Of a stretch of DNA of 64,000 nt, positions 43,610 to 55,700 are shown in pieces (position 1 is the stretch's first letter; the number at the start of each line of letters is the position of its first letter). The stretch comes from Plotosus lineatus. Taxonomy: Eukaryota; Chordata; Actinopteri; Siluriformes; Plotosidae. The stretch lies in the NCBI GenBank assembly GCA_024760905.1, contig CM045734.1:37221064-37285063 (forward strand). The letters are read 5' to 3'. Made by a program: the position numbers and the translations under genes. The notes below the pieces were generated by a model. That model had not been told where the DNA came from. It did not search any database and saw only the letters and a program-made list of their open reading frames with translations.

Positions 43610-44330
43610 CCCTCTTTTCTCATGTAGCGGTAATTATTAGCGTCTGGCTGTGCTGTTATTTGTAGCGAGGTGCAGTGTGCGATGTTCCATGCTCATATTG
43701 AATAACAGCAGGGATCAGACAGCGGAGGGACGGCCAGACTAATAAATGATTAGGATAGGGGAACACGGTGACTCAGAGCACAGGGGAGGCCCCTCTGGCC
43801 CCTTCGCATATAACGAGCAGCCCCTCGATCACTCAGTGAGTGGGTGATATGTACATGTTTGCATCAAAGCCGCATTTCTTTGGTAGGAAGTAGAGGCCCT
43901 GCTGGAGTCGAGCGCATACACTGCAACTCTGGCAGTGTAGCAGGACGATTAATAGTGGATGAATGAATCAGATTACTGATTAGACACACATTTCTGTGTC
44001 ATGAAACGCCTTGTACACACCTGTATTTATTCTACTACATCTGAATAGCAGATTTTATGTGGTGATTCCAACCCCTCCGCCGCTGAGGAATAATCAATAC
44101 AAAAGCAGGAGACGATAAAAATATTTAATAATCTTCATTTCTCTCCCTTTAATGAACAGACATTCATCCGAGGTGTTTACTGAAATATCTGAGTAGGACT
44201 CTCCTATTCCACCTCTACCTGCACTAATTCCTATCTCATCAAACCACTGGGAGCTTCGTGATGATGACACAGGTGAACATCTCTTAAAGGAAGTAACATG
44301 TACAGCTATACATCATATATACCTCTTACA
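43610..44330. other. candidate conserved non-coding block downstream of mctp1
   Basis: Unique, with GGTAATTATTAGCGTCTGGC and AATAAATGATTAGGATAGGG. No transposon similarity. Lies between the convergent genes, about 2.5 kb past the mctp1 stop; part could be mctp1 3' UTR. Confidence 0.3.
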
Positions 44331-44333
44331 AGC

Positions 44334-44336
<3 letters not shown>

Positions 44337-44393
<57 letters not shown>

Positions 44394-44400
44394 CACACAC
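44337..44400 (+). repeat. (AT)n microsatellite
   Basis: About 25 AT units then CACACA. Confidence 0.93.
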
Positions 44401-44412
44401 ACGCATACATTG

Positions 44413-44835
44413 CAGGGATCCCTCACATTCCGCGATGTAGGATCACCCCCCCCACACACACTGACGTTATACGTACATGTGTATATAATATCAATAAATA
44501 CATAATCAATGCTATAAATGCTTATAATTGCAATTAAGCATTAAAAATAATGCATAAGATGTAAATAAAATATAAATACACAGATGCGCGCCTCACAAAA
44601 ATGTAAGTAGTTTTGATTGGAGGTTTTGGGTTGTTTTTTTTATTTGTTTTGGGTTTTTTTTTTTGCATAATTGACCTTGTTTTTGTGGCATTTTCCTTAA
44701 TTTTCCCCCTTATTCTTCCTTAGTTTCTTTATTTTTTTTAATTCAATGAATATTTAAAAAAAAAAACAACAAAAAACGCAATGCACTGAAGCTGCATGAA
44801 TTAATGAATTAAAGCGCAAAGTAGCCAGGGATCCC

Positions 44836-44837
<2 letters not shown>
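44413..44837 (+). mobile_element. GGATCC-ended MITE copy 5
   Basis: 425 bp. Left end CAGGGATCCCTCACATTCCG, right end AAGTAGCCAGGGATCCCTG. Shares the core with copies 1 to 4 and 6. Sits between two (AT)n arrays. Confidence 0.88.

Positions 44838-44847
<10 letters not shown>

Positions 44848-44902
<55 letters not shown>
44848..44902 (+). repeat. (AT)n microsatellite
   Basis: About 27 AT units directly after MITE copy 5. Confidence 0.93.
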
Positions 44903-44905
<3 letters not shown>

Positions 44906-45489
44906 TTATACAAAATTTTTTATAAACAGACTTTTAAAATCAGTGCAAAGAAAAGTGCTTTAAGCTTTTTTTTTTTCCAGTTTTGCCTTTTATGGAGGTG
45001 TTACATTCTATATTGATAATGTTAAAACGTTCCACTTTGGTATTCTTATGAATGTAGAGAATGCATTTTGACATCGAAAACCTGTTTTTGAATGAGCGAT
45101 GCACAGGCCACACGATATGTCTACTGAACATCTAAAAGAAAGTTGAACAGCACGTACAAATTCATACTTGGAAAAATTGTCCCTTTCACTAGTGTCCAGA
45201 TTTTCTTCAAGCGTGAACCTTTAATGGAGATCACTTGGGTTCCATCAGTTTCTTGGTCAATGGGGAGTGTGTTGTCTTTGTAAGGAAATGCTTTCAAACA
45301 AAACACTGGACCTTCCATATGACAGATGTGCTTATAGTAAAGCAGCCATGGGAGGGTGGGGGGGTGGGGGTTTTTGTGGACTCCTCATGGAAAGACCAAA
45401 GCCGAATAGAATCCTTCTCCGATAGTGCTGTGATCTTTCAACACTTGCTCAGCAGAGATCCCTCAGGAGGTTCCCTACAGGCCAAGCCG

Positions 45490-46500
45490 TGACCTCTCAA
45501 TCAACTGAATGGCTGATGTGAAAGGAAAAGAATGGCTTGGCAAATTCAAAAAAGGATGACAGGAAGAGGTTCAGCGAAAAAGGACATACTTTGCCCTCTT
45601 AGTCCTCTTTCCTCAGCAGTGGTGGTAAACTCCTGCTCTGCGCTGCACCCCGCCACGTCCCGAGTGCAGTTTGTCACACACTATTGACATTTTCAAGAAA
45701 GCGATTCCCTACAATGAAGACACCCTAAAAGCTGCCCTTTAAGTTTCTCATCATTGGGAAACTAGAATCTAGAGTAAATGGTGGAAAATAAATGACTTTG
45801 TACATTGATTAGCATGCCGCACAAACTACATTGACCTCCATATTAGCGGGGTGGCAACCTGGGCACAGTGCAGCGTGACCTGATAGAGGCAGGGAAAAGA
45901 TTTAGTGTAGGCTAGTTGTTTAGTCACCAAAATGGATTTTATCACCAAAACTAATATGCCTCCTGTAAACATGCCAGTCTTTTTACCGCAAACAAACCAA
46001 GCATGCATCATTCATCCCTGTAAAATAACTTGATTACCTAAAACAAATATCCCAGATGAATTAATACTGGCTCTTGGGCAGTGGCTCTTGGGCTGTGCCC
46101 CCCCCCCCCCCGCCCCCTCCACACTTTAGTTACAGCTATAAATCGAACTCTAAAGAGGCTTAGCTGACAACTCTAATAACTGCTCTGGAGGACGTCAGGT
46201 TTCAGCGCACAACCTTACCACATTGTGGAAATTACAGGGTGCAAACTGCAACCGAACCATCATATTTCCCCTCCACGATAGAGACGTGACGTGCCACTGC
46301 GGCTGGCAGTATTATCAGCTGATCCTGCTATTTGTGGCTCAAGCCATTCCCCGTCTCTGGTCTCCCTCTGCTGTGCTGGAAGGACACCTTGGCTTTTAGA
46401 GCCATCTGCCTGATGCCAGCCAGTGACAAATAGCTCCTGCCACACGACTCTAAAAGGGGTCAAGAGTTTTTCACTCTCTCCTCTGCACTAAAAGTAAACA
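45490..46500. other. unique sequence just past the mctp1 stop
   Basis: No repeats except a C run at 46098-46112. Likely includes mctp1 3' UTR on the minus strand and possible regulatory DNA. No other exon recognised. Confidence 0.3.
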
Positions 46501-46594
46501 AGTATGGCGGAAACCCTCATGGTAATAATTAAAAGTGCTCCTCTGTTTTCACATTCACCGTTTGTGCTCCTCTGTCAAGAAACCGAGGGGAGAA

Positions 46595-46642
46595 GAGAGA
46601 GAGAGAGAGATAGAGAGAGAGAGAGGGATGGAGAGAAAGAAA
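46595..46642 (+). repeat. (GA)n microsatellite in probable mctp1 3' UTR
   Basis: GA-rich tract about 70 bases past the mctp1 stop on its strand, where it reads as (TC)n. Confidence 0.85.
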
Positions 46643-46709
46643 GACCCGCCGGTCCAAATCGGTACCGGTCCTTGGCATGCTATGTCTGAGTCCATGGGAA
46701 GAAAGATCG

Positions 46710-46781
46710 CTATCCTGGGTTATTTTTCTTTCTCTTATTTGGGCTGTGACTCGGATCCAGTTTCAGTTCTCGGTACTGCAC
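46710..46781 (-). CDS. mctp1: mctp1 final coding exon
   Basis: 72 nt including the TAG stop at 46712-46710. Acceptor TTTTAACAG ends at 46782. It encodes [16 protein letters not shown], then RKKNNPG, matching the known end of MCTP1 in length and pattern. It is too short for simple ORF calling. The 3' UTR extends leftward; I did not identify its poly(A) site with confidence. Confidence 0.93.
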   Translation of the reverse strand: MQYRELKLDPSHSPNKRKKNNPG

Positions 46782-49700
46782 CTGTTAAAACACACACAAA
46801 CAGAGGGAGAGAAAATCAGGTGGGCAACATTAACATTATATTGATAGTGGGGCTGTGTGGGCGAGAAGCTTCTGAAAAGCAAACATCACTGAGGTTAGGC
46901 TGATGGGAAAGAGTTTCCTCTAAAAAGCTTCCCTCTCCTACTTTAAACGTCCCACGTAGAGTGTTATTAGCAGTGCCTTTTAATTTTGTGTTCCTTAGAC
47001 ATAAAAAAAAAAAAAAAAAGTGTTCGTTCATGGCAATGACATCATCAGACATAAAGAGCACCGTTATAATTCAGAGTGATTGAATAAATCGCACTGGTGC
47101 TACTATACAAGAGCGGAATCAGAGAGAGGTCACAGAGAGGGCATGTTCAAGATTTCCTCGCCAGCTTACATTCACTATGGTCGAAATGTCATTTTAATCT
47201 CCTCTTTTTGCTGCAGGGCTGGCGACATTGAAGCGGTCTTAATCCACATATTGTGCAACCTTTTTCACTCAAATCCCCTTTAATCAACGGACACAGGAAA
47301 GATAGTTTACTTCATTAGGCACGGATCCTCTGCAAACGGATGGGGAAAAAATAAAAGTCTGTCACTTGTTAAGAAACCAGTTTTTTTTTTTTTTTCCAGG
47401 GCTGGGGAACATTTGACTTTACTTGATTATGGTAAGACGCTGGGGACTGACAATTGACAATAAACTGTGGTTGGACTTTTCCCATCAGCCAGGCCTAATT
47501 TTCCCTGAAATACACGCTAGATAGGAGATCAATACATTATTCACATTCACACACACACACACAAGCTCATTTCCATCTCAGGCCAGTTTACCTATTCGCA
47601 TTATCTTGGGATGTCACTAAAAACTGGGGAACCACATAGCAGAGCCAAATTTCTTCTAAAGTCACAAACTGGAAGCTGAATTTACAAATAACTTTCACTA
47701 AATAATCATAATCAAATTGAAATGAGAATAAAAGAAAAAACATTTTCTAAGTATGACATTCATTAAAATAATTTAAAAAATAAACTAGTTGTAACTGTTC
47801 TTTAAGTGCCATTGGATATGAGCAATCGTGTTGTGATTGGCGAATCAATTACTATGATACCATGGGCAGGTACTTCAGTACAGCGGAAAAAAACAAAACA
47901 AAACAAAATCAGAACTGGTCTCAACTCTGTGCTAAGCTAAAAGCTAACCCTAGCCAGCTGATTCCTTCATTCTTTCCACACTTATTCCACAAAATCAACT
48001 AAATTTGGACTTGAAGTGTTTGATGGTTTGGGTTTCATTTCCATTTTTAATATTTTTTAACCAAAAGAAGCTTCATTGTCCCGTTGTAAAGAACAGGTCT
48101 TCAGTCCTCAGCATCAAATGATGCAGGTGGCAGGAGAGGAGGGCACCGTCTTTCCACGGTTATCTGCTTATCGCGTATTAAGTATTCGAAGGTACGAACT
48201 TATTCTTGAAACTATAAAGAATTTGAATATAATAATGTATATTTTCTACAATTTAGCAGATAAAATAAAACTCATTCCACGCCCTCTGATCATATATGTG
48301 AGGCACTCCCCCAAATGTAGGCGCTTGTCACAAGTGACGTATGGTGCGTGTGAGGCAAAGCACGGCTTATCTGGACTTCGATCTTTCAAGTGAGCAAGTG
48401 AAGGTTGAGTACTAAACAAGTATTCAACGCACACTTGCTCACTTGAAACATCGGAAGTCCGAATAAGCCACGCTTTGTCTCACAAGCACCGTACATTATT
48501 TGCAACAAGCGCCTACATTCTGGGCAGCGCCTCACCTATGACTTTTTATCCATGAGCTCAATATATACACATAACAGATTAAAATTGCCTTGTCAGCAAT
48601 TTCTTTTAATACCTGTACAGTATATATTTGATTTTTATTCCAGATTACAAAGAGTAAGAAAAAGGAAATCTGGTCACATCCAAAAGAAAAAGTCACTATA
48701 ATTTGTGCTCAGTGGGACTGAAAGAAGATAGACAGCAGTGTTATTTGGCTATTGGTGAGCAGGTAATTATAGTTATAGTGCTGGTCTTGTTGCAGTCATG
48801 CGAAAACATCAGCCATGCTGCTGGGCCACAAAGCATATGACGTCATTACTGGTGTCTCCCAGAGAGAGACACAGTCTGTCTGCTGCTGACTAGATACGGC
48901 CATAAAATCACAAGTGCAGGAACACTACGATCTATCTGAAGACGGTCTGAGTTAGAGAAAAACAACTTGGTTCTCCTTAATCAATATCCCGGAATGACAT
49001 TAGCACTGAATCAAGTCTACACAACATCACAGGCTGGTGTCTGAGAATGCTGTTGTTATGCATATGAATGAATTATTTAAAAAAAAACAGTTTTATTGAA
49101 ATATACAAGAAATATATGTATATAATACAATCTTCGGACCCAGGTGTTATTAAACAATGAGGTCGTTAACATCTGACCCAGTTTTGTATAGAATTATTTG
49201 GAAATCATGACCTCAAACAGCTCAAGGGCAGGGTTATGTGTATTTCCAAAAAAATCTGAAGGAAATGCTTATGGGATCATTATATTTTGATCTCACTTAC
49301 TGAATCTGTAGCTGACTTTGGAACCCTTCCTGAACTAAGTAAACAAAAGTTTGCATGTCTAGGAGACAGGATACAGATCAATGTTCATGAACTTGATGGA
49401 AGAAAAGAAGTGCGTGATAAAAAAAACAAAACAAAACAATAAAAGTCCCTATCAAACTGCCACGGAGATGCACTGCACGTTACAGGTTCCATTACAGTGA
49501 ATGGGTGACAGCTCTGCCATCTTAATTGGAGCATCATGCATTCACCCTTTTAATGATGGAGAGCTGTCCTGTCGAATAGAAGCTGCTCTGTAAGAGAGGC
49601 TGGGAGGGAACGATGTTTATGTAAGGAAGAGAAGTCAAATCAGTACAGCGAGATAGCAATTTGGAGAAAGTGGCTGGCACAAAGCAAACATCCATTCGAG

Positions 49701-52700
49701 AAGACCTTCAGCCGCACAAAGGCTGCTCCACCCTCTTTTCTCTCCCCCATGCTGACAGCATCAGGCTTTGAAGTGCATGCGTACAGAGATGGCGCCATGT
49801 ACCTGAGTGCTTCGTTTAGCCGTGTCTCACGCACCGTCCGGGGACACGACGCTACTGAACGTGCTGTCGCCCTGTCGCTTAGCAGGGATCGGGATTTGAA
49901 GCCACAGAGGTGCAGGCAAATATAAATAAGTAAATGAAAGGAGAAAACACTTTAATGATACTATGCTATGCTCTTTATGCAGGAAGATGGAGGGGGAGAA
50001 TCTTCCATGCTTTATCTCCAATAGTACCGCACCTAGCATTAGGGCTATTAAATGCTCCCATAAAAAAAAAAAAAGTACACAGCTACTCACGTGTGTATTG
50101 TCAAGAGAAAGTGACATGTGCAAACATGAAGAAAACTTTTGTTTTCTGTAGTTTTTGTGCACTAATTGCTAGAGACTAGTACCGCTGATATAACGTAGAC
50201 GAGAGCACCAAGGCTGAAGCCACGGAACATAAGACCTCGAAAATATTCTCTCCGCAAATAGTGCTGGTCCCTTTTTTCCTTCCCGACAAAAGCAGGTATG
50301 CCTCATGCAGGTGATAAATCGGCTTCACGCAGAAACACTTTGTATTTCTTTTCATTTGCATATAGCATAATGGCATTCTTCTTTCCAGGGCTAATTGCTA
50401 GCGTCCCACTTTAGATTCCATGTCTACCCTTGCTAATGGTATCATAAAACATTCGAGTGATAGGACATGTCTCTAAGACCAGGTTGCACATACTTAAGTC
50501 AGCAACAAGAGCTGGCCTCGTTTAAGGGACATGAAAGATTCCCTTGGATCAGAGAGCTAGCTTACTCAGGCATGAAATCAAACCCATTCAACCGGGGCAA
50601 TATGTACAAGGTAAAGCTTGTCTTAAGGCATTCCGAATCAGAAGAACATGCGTAAGATAAAAAGGTGTACTTAACACGTACACAGATATTGAACAGCAGG
50701 CAGCACATGCAGAATTTCAGCAGTGGAACCCAAAAAAAAAAAAAAAAAAAAAAAAAAACCCTCTGCAGCTCAGTATTGGCCGGCATTAAATTAATGGGAA
50801 ATAAATTTAAACCCCTCTCTAGCTCTCAGGCAAGTACACTTGAATTATATAGCCTTATAGATTAACCTCAGGTTTTTCTTCAGGGGATTGAGATCCACAC
50901 ACCCAAACACAGAGGTTATTCTGCATTCCCACAAAAACACTGCATACTGATGGAATGCATTATGGTGCCCTTTATATAGAGAGTCATTAGTAGCTCATGA
51001 GTTCAGCTTGTTCTGAGGCTCCTCCAAATGATCTGTAAAGAGCTGGGTGTCTGCAGGGCTGCGGCTGTCAGGGGACGGTGCGGGAGGTTTGGGTCACAAT
51101 GGGGCCTCGAAAATGGTGCTTCATTTGTCATCCGCATGAAACACGCGAGTCTGCTCCTGCCCGCAGGACACACCCTGATTCTGGGATACTTAATTTAAGT
51201 CATTGATGTCCCTTAGCAGCACAGAGTGCTGTCCCCCTTGGGCGTATGTAACCCAGAAAACAGAGGTGAGGTGAGGAGACCTGTGCAAGCAGCTCAGAGA
51301 GATGCAGAGCGGAACGTTCCTGAAGCATGCCGCTTCACATTATGTACCTTCTCTGCGCAACATGATACATGGCTCTTTTTAACGGACTAGCCCGAAGTCA
51401 CCGTTCAGTAACATGGCACAGATTACCCCTGCGGTTAAGTCTTCCGAAGTCCGTAATGACCCTGCCTCATTAGCTAGCACCTCCTCCTTGTCTTCCTACC
51501 TGCCGGAACCTTCTGGACTCCAGGTGTTGTGGTTAGATGAACCTTCGGAGCTCGCCAGTGCTTGTATGCGCCAGGCTATCGGAAAGCCATGTAGGGGTGA
51601 GAGATTATGACCCTGTAAAGATCAAAGGCAGCCTGCCACCCCGGGTCCATCAAAGGCAAGCGATTGGTCCTGGATCAGAGCCACACAACAGCCCGACAGT
51701 CAACACCGTGGGGCTTAGCTAACATGCAGGAAGCAAGATAACAAGCAGGGCCTGCATTTACAAGCAGAGGCTTTAATTGAAGTTAAACAGTGGCACCTTC
51801 CCTTCTACAATACGAGTGTTTATAAGAACAGTCTGCATGACACTGATCACACGCTTAATATAGAGGCAGAGTGGGAAAGGATTACTTTACTCTAATGGCT
51901 TACAAAAACAAAGCATGGAGAGTTACTACACAGCAAGAAGTCCATAAATCTGTGCGTGGCAGCTGGTGCAGATTTCACTGATTTATATTAGATTTCAATG
52001 GCATAGACTCGCAGATCACATAGCCCATTAAGTCTAATTCGTAATGCATTATAAAATTACATTTAATCAATTAGCATGAAGTTTAACCAGCAGAAAATGT
52101 CACAGTGGAAAGTTTAAGTGGAGTTTATCCCTCATATACTGCACTTAATGCTGGTGATATTGGTACTAAAAAGTTTATTTACATATATATTTTGTCTTGC
52201 TTTAAATTTCTATAATTTATTTACATAACAGTGTATTTTAATTCATTCATTTTATGAACTGCTTAATCCTAATTAGGGTCACGGGAAGGCTGGTGCCTAT
52301 CTCAGTCGACTCTTGGTGAGGGCAGCGTACACCCTGGATGGCTCGCCAGGCCATTGCAAGGCAGAAAGATGCTGACAGCTATGCAGCTTACTCTTGCCAG
52401 AAATAGTTCATTTACAAGCCTCCCACCGTAGCCAGTACGAGGCAATGCTGGCCTTTCATAACCCAGTGAGCTGCACTGGCAGGACAGCAGTGACAACCGT
52501 TGACAGTAGGGCTTGAACCCCCAACCTTAGCATCGGTAATCCAGCACCTTACCACCAGGCCACCACTGGCTGTGTATTTTTTTTATTTTTTTTTATCAAT
52601 ATGATACAGTATATCCAAGTTCATGAAAAGGCTTTTGCAGTAATTTGCCTTTAGTGTTAATCAGATATGACACCAATCTGTTACCTGATCTACAACCAGT

Positions 52701-55700
52701 GTGACTCAATGGATCGGACACCACAGAAAAAAAAAGAATCCGATCTCATCTGTACCAAAGGCAAACTATTGGAATTACGGTTGTTGCCAATTTCCAGCCA
52801 TCAGACAGAGCTCCTCTATCACACAACACCCACAAACCAGCAAGAGCAAAGACAAGCATGTGATCCCTCCAAGTCACTGATGCCAGACTCCTGAACTTTT
52901 TCAAAATGAGTCAAGGGTGCCATTACACACACGGAGGAAAGCACTGACAACCCTTGGGCACAAGCTCACAGACATTCATGATTGACTAGCATCCCTTCTA
53001 AGTGACAGTAAAGAGAATGTGTGTCATCCATTTATCCCTCAGAGCTCAGTCAATCAGGTCTCATGGGCTACCAGCCCCTGGTGGCTGTGTGCATCACCTG
53101 GAGCTCAAAATTGTGATCTCCAGATGAAAAGGTCAATGCTGTTATGTGTGGCTTGACTGTATTCATATTAGGACTGTTTTTTTTAATATATATTTAACAT
53201 TAAATTGTAGGATGTTTTTCATTAATGAAAAACAGATAGTGAATCAATGGAATTAAATAATTCTTTTTCAAAATTAATTTTAGATTACAGCAGCAAAAGA
53301 GTTTTTCTGACTTTTAAAGGTGGTAGACCATCAGCATCAGATTGCATAAATCTTGGGATTCTTCAAGCTACAGTCAACCCAGTGAGTGTACAATTCCCCA
53401 GCAAAGGAAGGAAATCAACAGCATCCTGCTCATGTTGACCCAGAACCCCTGACATTTATCTTCAGACTGTCCAGCAGACCATTGAAAATGATCCCCATTG
53501 TAAGGCAACTGAGGTTGCAGAGTAACACCAAGTAAGTCGAACTACTGTGCCGCATCTTCAGCTATATACGTTTATGCATGTTAAAACCTTTCAAAAAATT
53601 ATGGTGTATATTCCTTTCCTTCCCTCTTTAGTTATTACATATCATCTGATATTTAAGATTTTAGAATTGGTTACAAAAAGACTGATAACTCAGTAATTAG
53701 TTTGTGCTAATACATAACATTAGTTTTTGGTGTTGAATAAGTTCAAACTTAAATGTATCATCAACTGCATTGTGTCCACACCTCAAACTTTCTCTGTGTG
53801 TCCAAAAGTGTGTCCTACTTCCTCCTACCAACAAACTGCAAACTGCATTAGGGTTATTAGTTGCCCACAGGAGAACACAATGGATAATAACTTATCACAG
53901 TATACTGGCTATTCTCTAGTGTGCAACAGAACTCCCAAAATAGTGCACCATGTACTGGAGAGGGTGTTGTTTAGGACATAATAATATGGACACTAATAAA
54001 CTGATATGGACTTTCATCTGATTATTTTAACAGTCATGTAAACATTACACTACAGTAAGCTAAACTGGATTGCAATTTTCACTTTTTATACCCGCATGTG
54101 TAAGAAGAGCTTGTATCATCCTTGGATCAATTATCCAAACCAAGCAGGATAAGGGCGAATGTCTCTACCAGAGAAAAAAGTTACAGGGATCCCTCATTTT
54201 CCGCGCTTAATGGAGACCGAGGGGGACCCCCCCCCCCCCCCACGATAGCCGATTTCCGCGAAGTAGGATCGAAACTCCAACACCCCAAACACCCCCCCCC
54301 CCCCCCCGCAACTGACGTATAAGTACTTGTATATGTGTGTACTAGTATAACATCGATACAGTGGTACCTCACCTTACGAAATTAATCCATTCCAGAGCCT
54401 TTTTCTTAACCTGGATTTTTCATAAATTGAACCGCATTTTACATGTAAAACGTGAGTCATTCCAAGTCCCCCAATACGACCCCCTAAACCCTTTAAAATT
54501 TATAAAAGCATCCATTTTAAGACCTTCTTCTGTTTCAATATCGTACCGATGGTAGACGGGTTTGGCCATATTCCTTTGCGATATCACTCAACCGCATGCC
54601 ATGAGCTCGCTTATTCTTTTCACTCGCACCGGAAATCACTCACGTGCGCGCGTGTGTTTGTGCACGTGTGTGTGTGTGTGTGTGTGTGCGTTGACCATGT
54701 CTTCTAAGCAGAATAATAATCTTACAAATATTTATGGAAGGTTAAAAGCCTGAGTTAAAAAATAAAGCAATGAGCGCACTCAAAAAAACTCATGAAACAA
54801 CAGTAACTCTGTCCTTTACACGAAAAGCATTATGGGAGATGCAGCTCCATAATAGCCAATGGGAGGGAGCGGCGTCATCCCTCCCAGCCAATGGGAGGCC
54901 AGCAGGGCGGGATGTTGGGAGATAGCCAATGGGAGGGAGCTGCGTCATTCCTCCTAGCCAATGAGAGGCCAGCAGGGTGGAATGTTGGAAGATAGTCAAT
55001 GGGAGAGCAGCTCGTGCATTGTTTGAATGTTTGGATGGGGCGTTATAATGTTTGAATGGCGCGTTTCATAAGGAGAACTTGCTTCGTATACAGAGACAAA
55101 AAATTTTGGAAAATGTTTTTCGTAACCTGGATTTTTTGTTTGTTGGGACTATCATAAGGTGAGGTACCACTGTAAATACATATTCAATGCTATAAATGCT
55201 TATAATGACAATGAAATGTTCAAAAATAATGCAATAGATGTAAATAAAATATAAATACACATACATGCTCGCGCGCACACACACAGATGCACACCTCACA
55301 TAAAAATGTAAGTAGTTTTGTTGGGTTTTGGGTTGGGTTTTTTTTTTTTGTTTTGTTTTTTTTTTTTTGAATAATTGGCCTTGTTTTGCAGCATTTACCC
55401 TAACTTTCCCCCTATTTTTCTACGAATATTTTTGAAAAACCTGCGATGCACTGAAGCCGCAGAAACTGAAGCACGAAGTAGCGAGGGATCACTGTATATG
55501 GACCCATGCCCTAATTAGTGATTTGCAAAACCTTGAACTTAGGAACATGAAGCAGGGTAGCATTATCCACACTTAGTTTATCTTTTCAGTTACAGATGCA
55601 GTTTGAGTGTAACGTACGTAGTTTGACAAGTACACACGCTTCCTGCGATCTCAAGTCGAAAATATAGTACACTTATCGATGGCCTTCATGCTACTACAGT

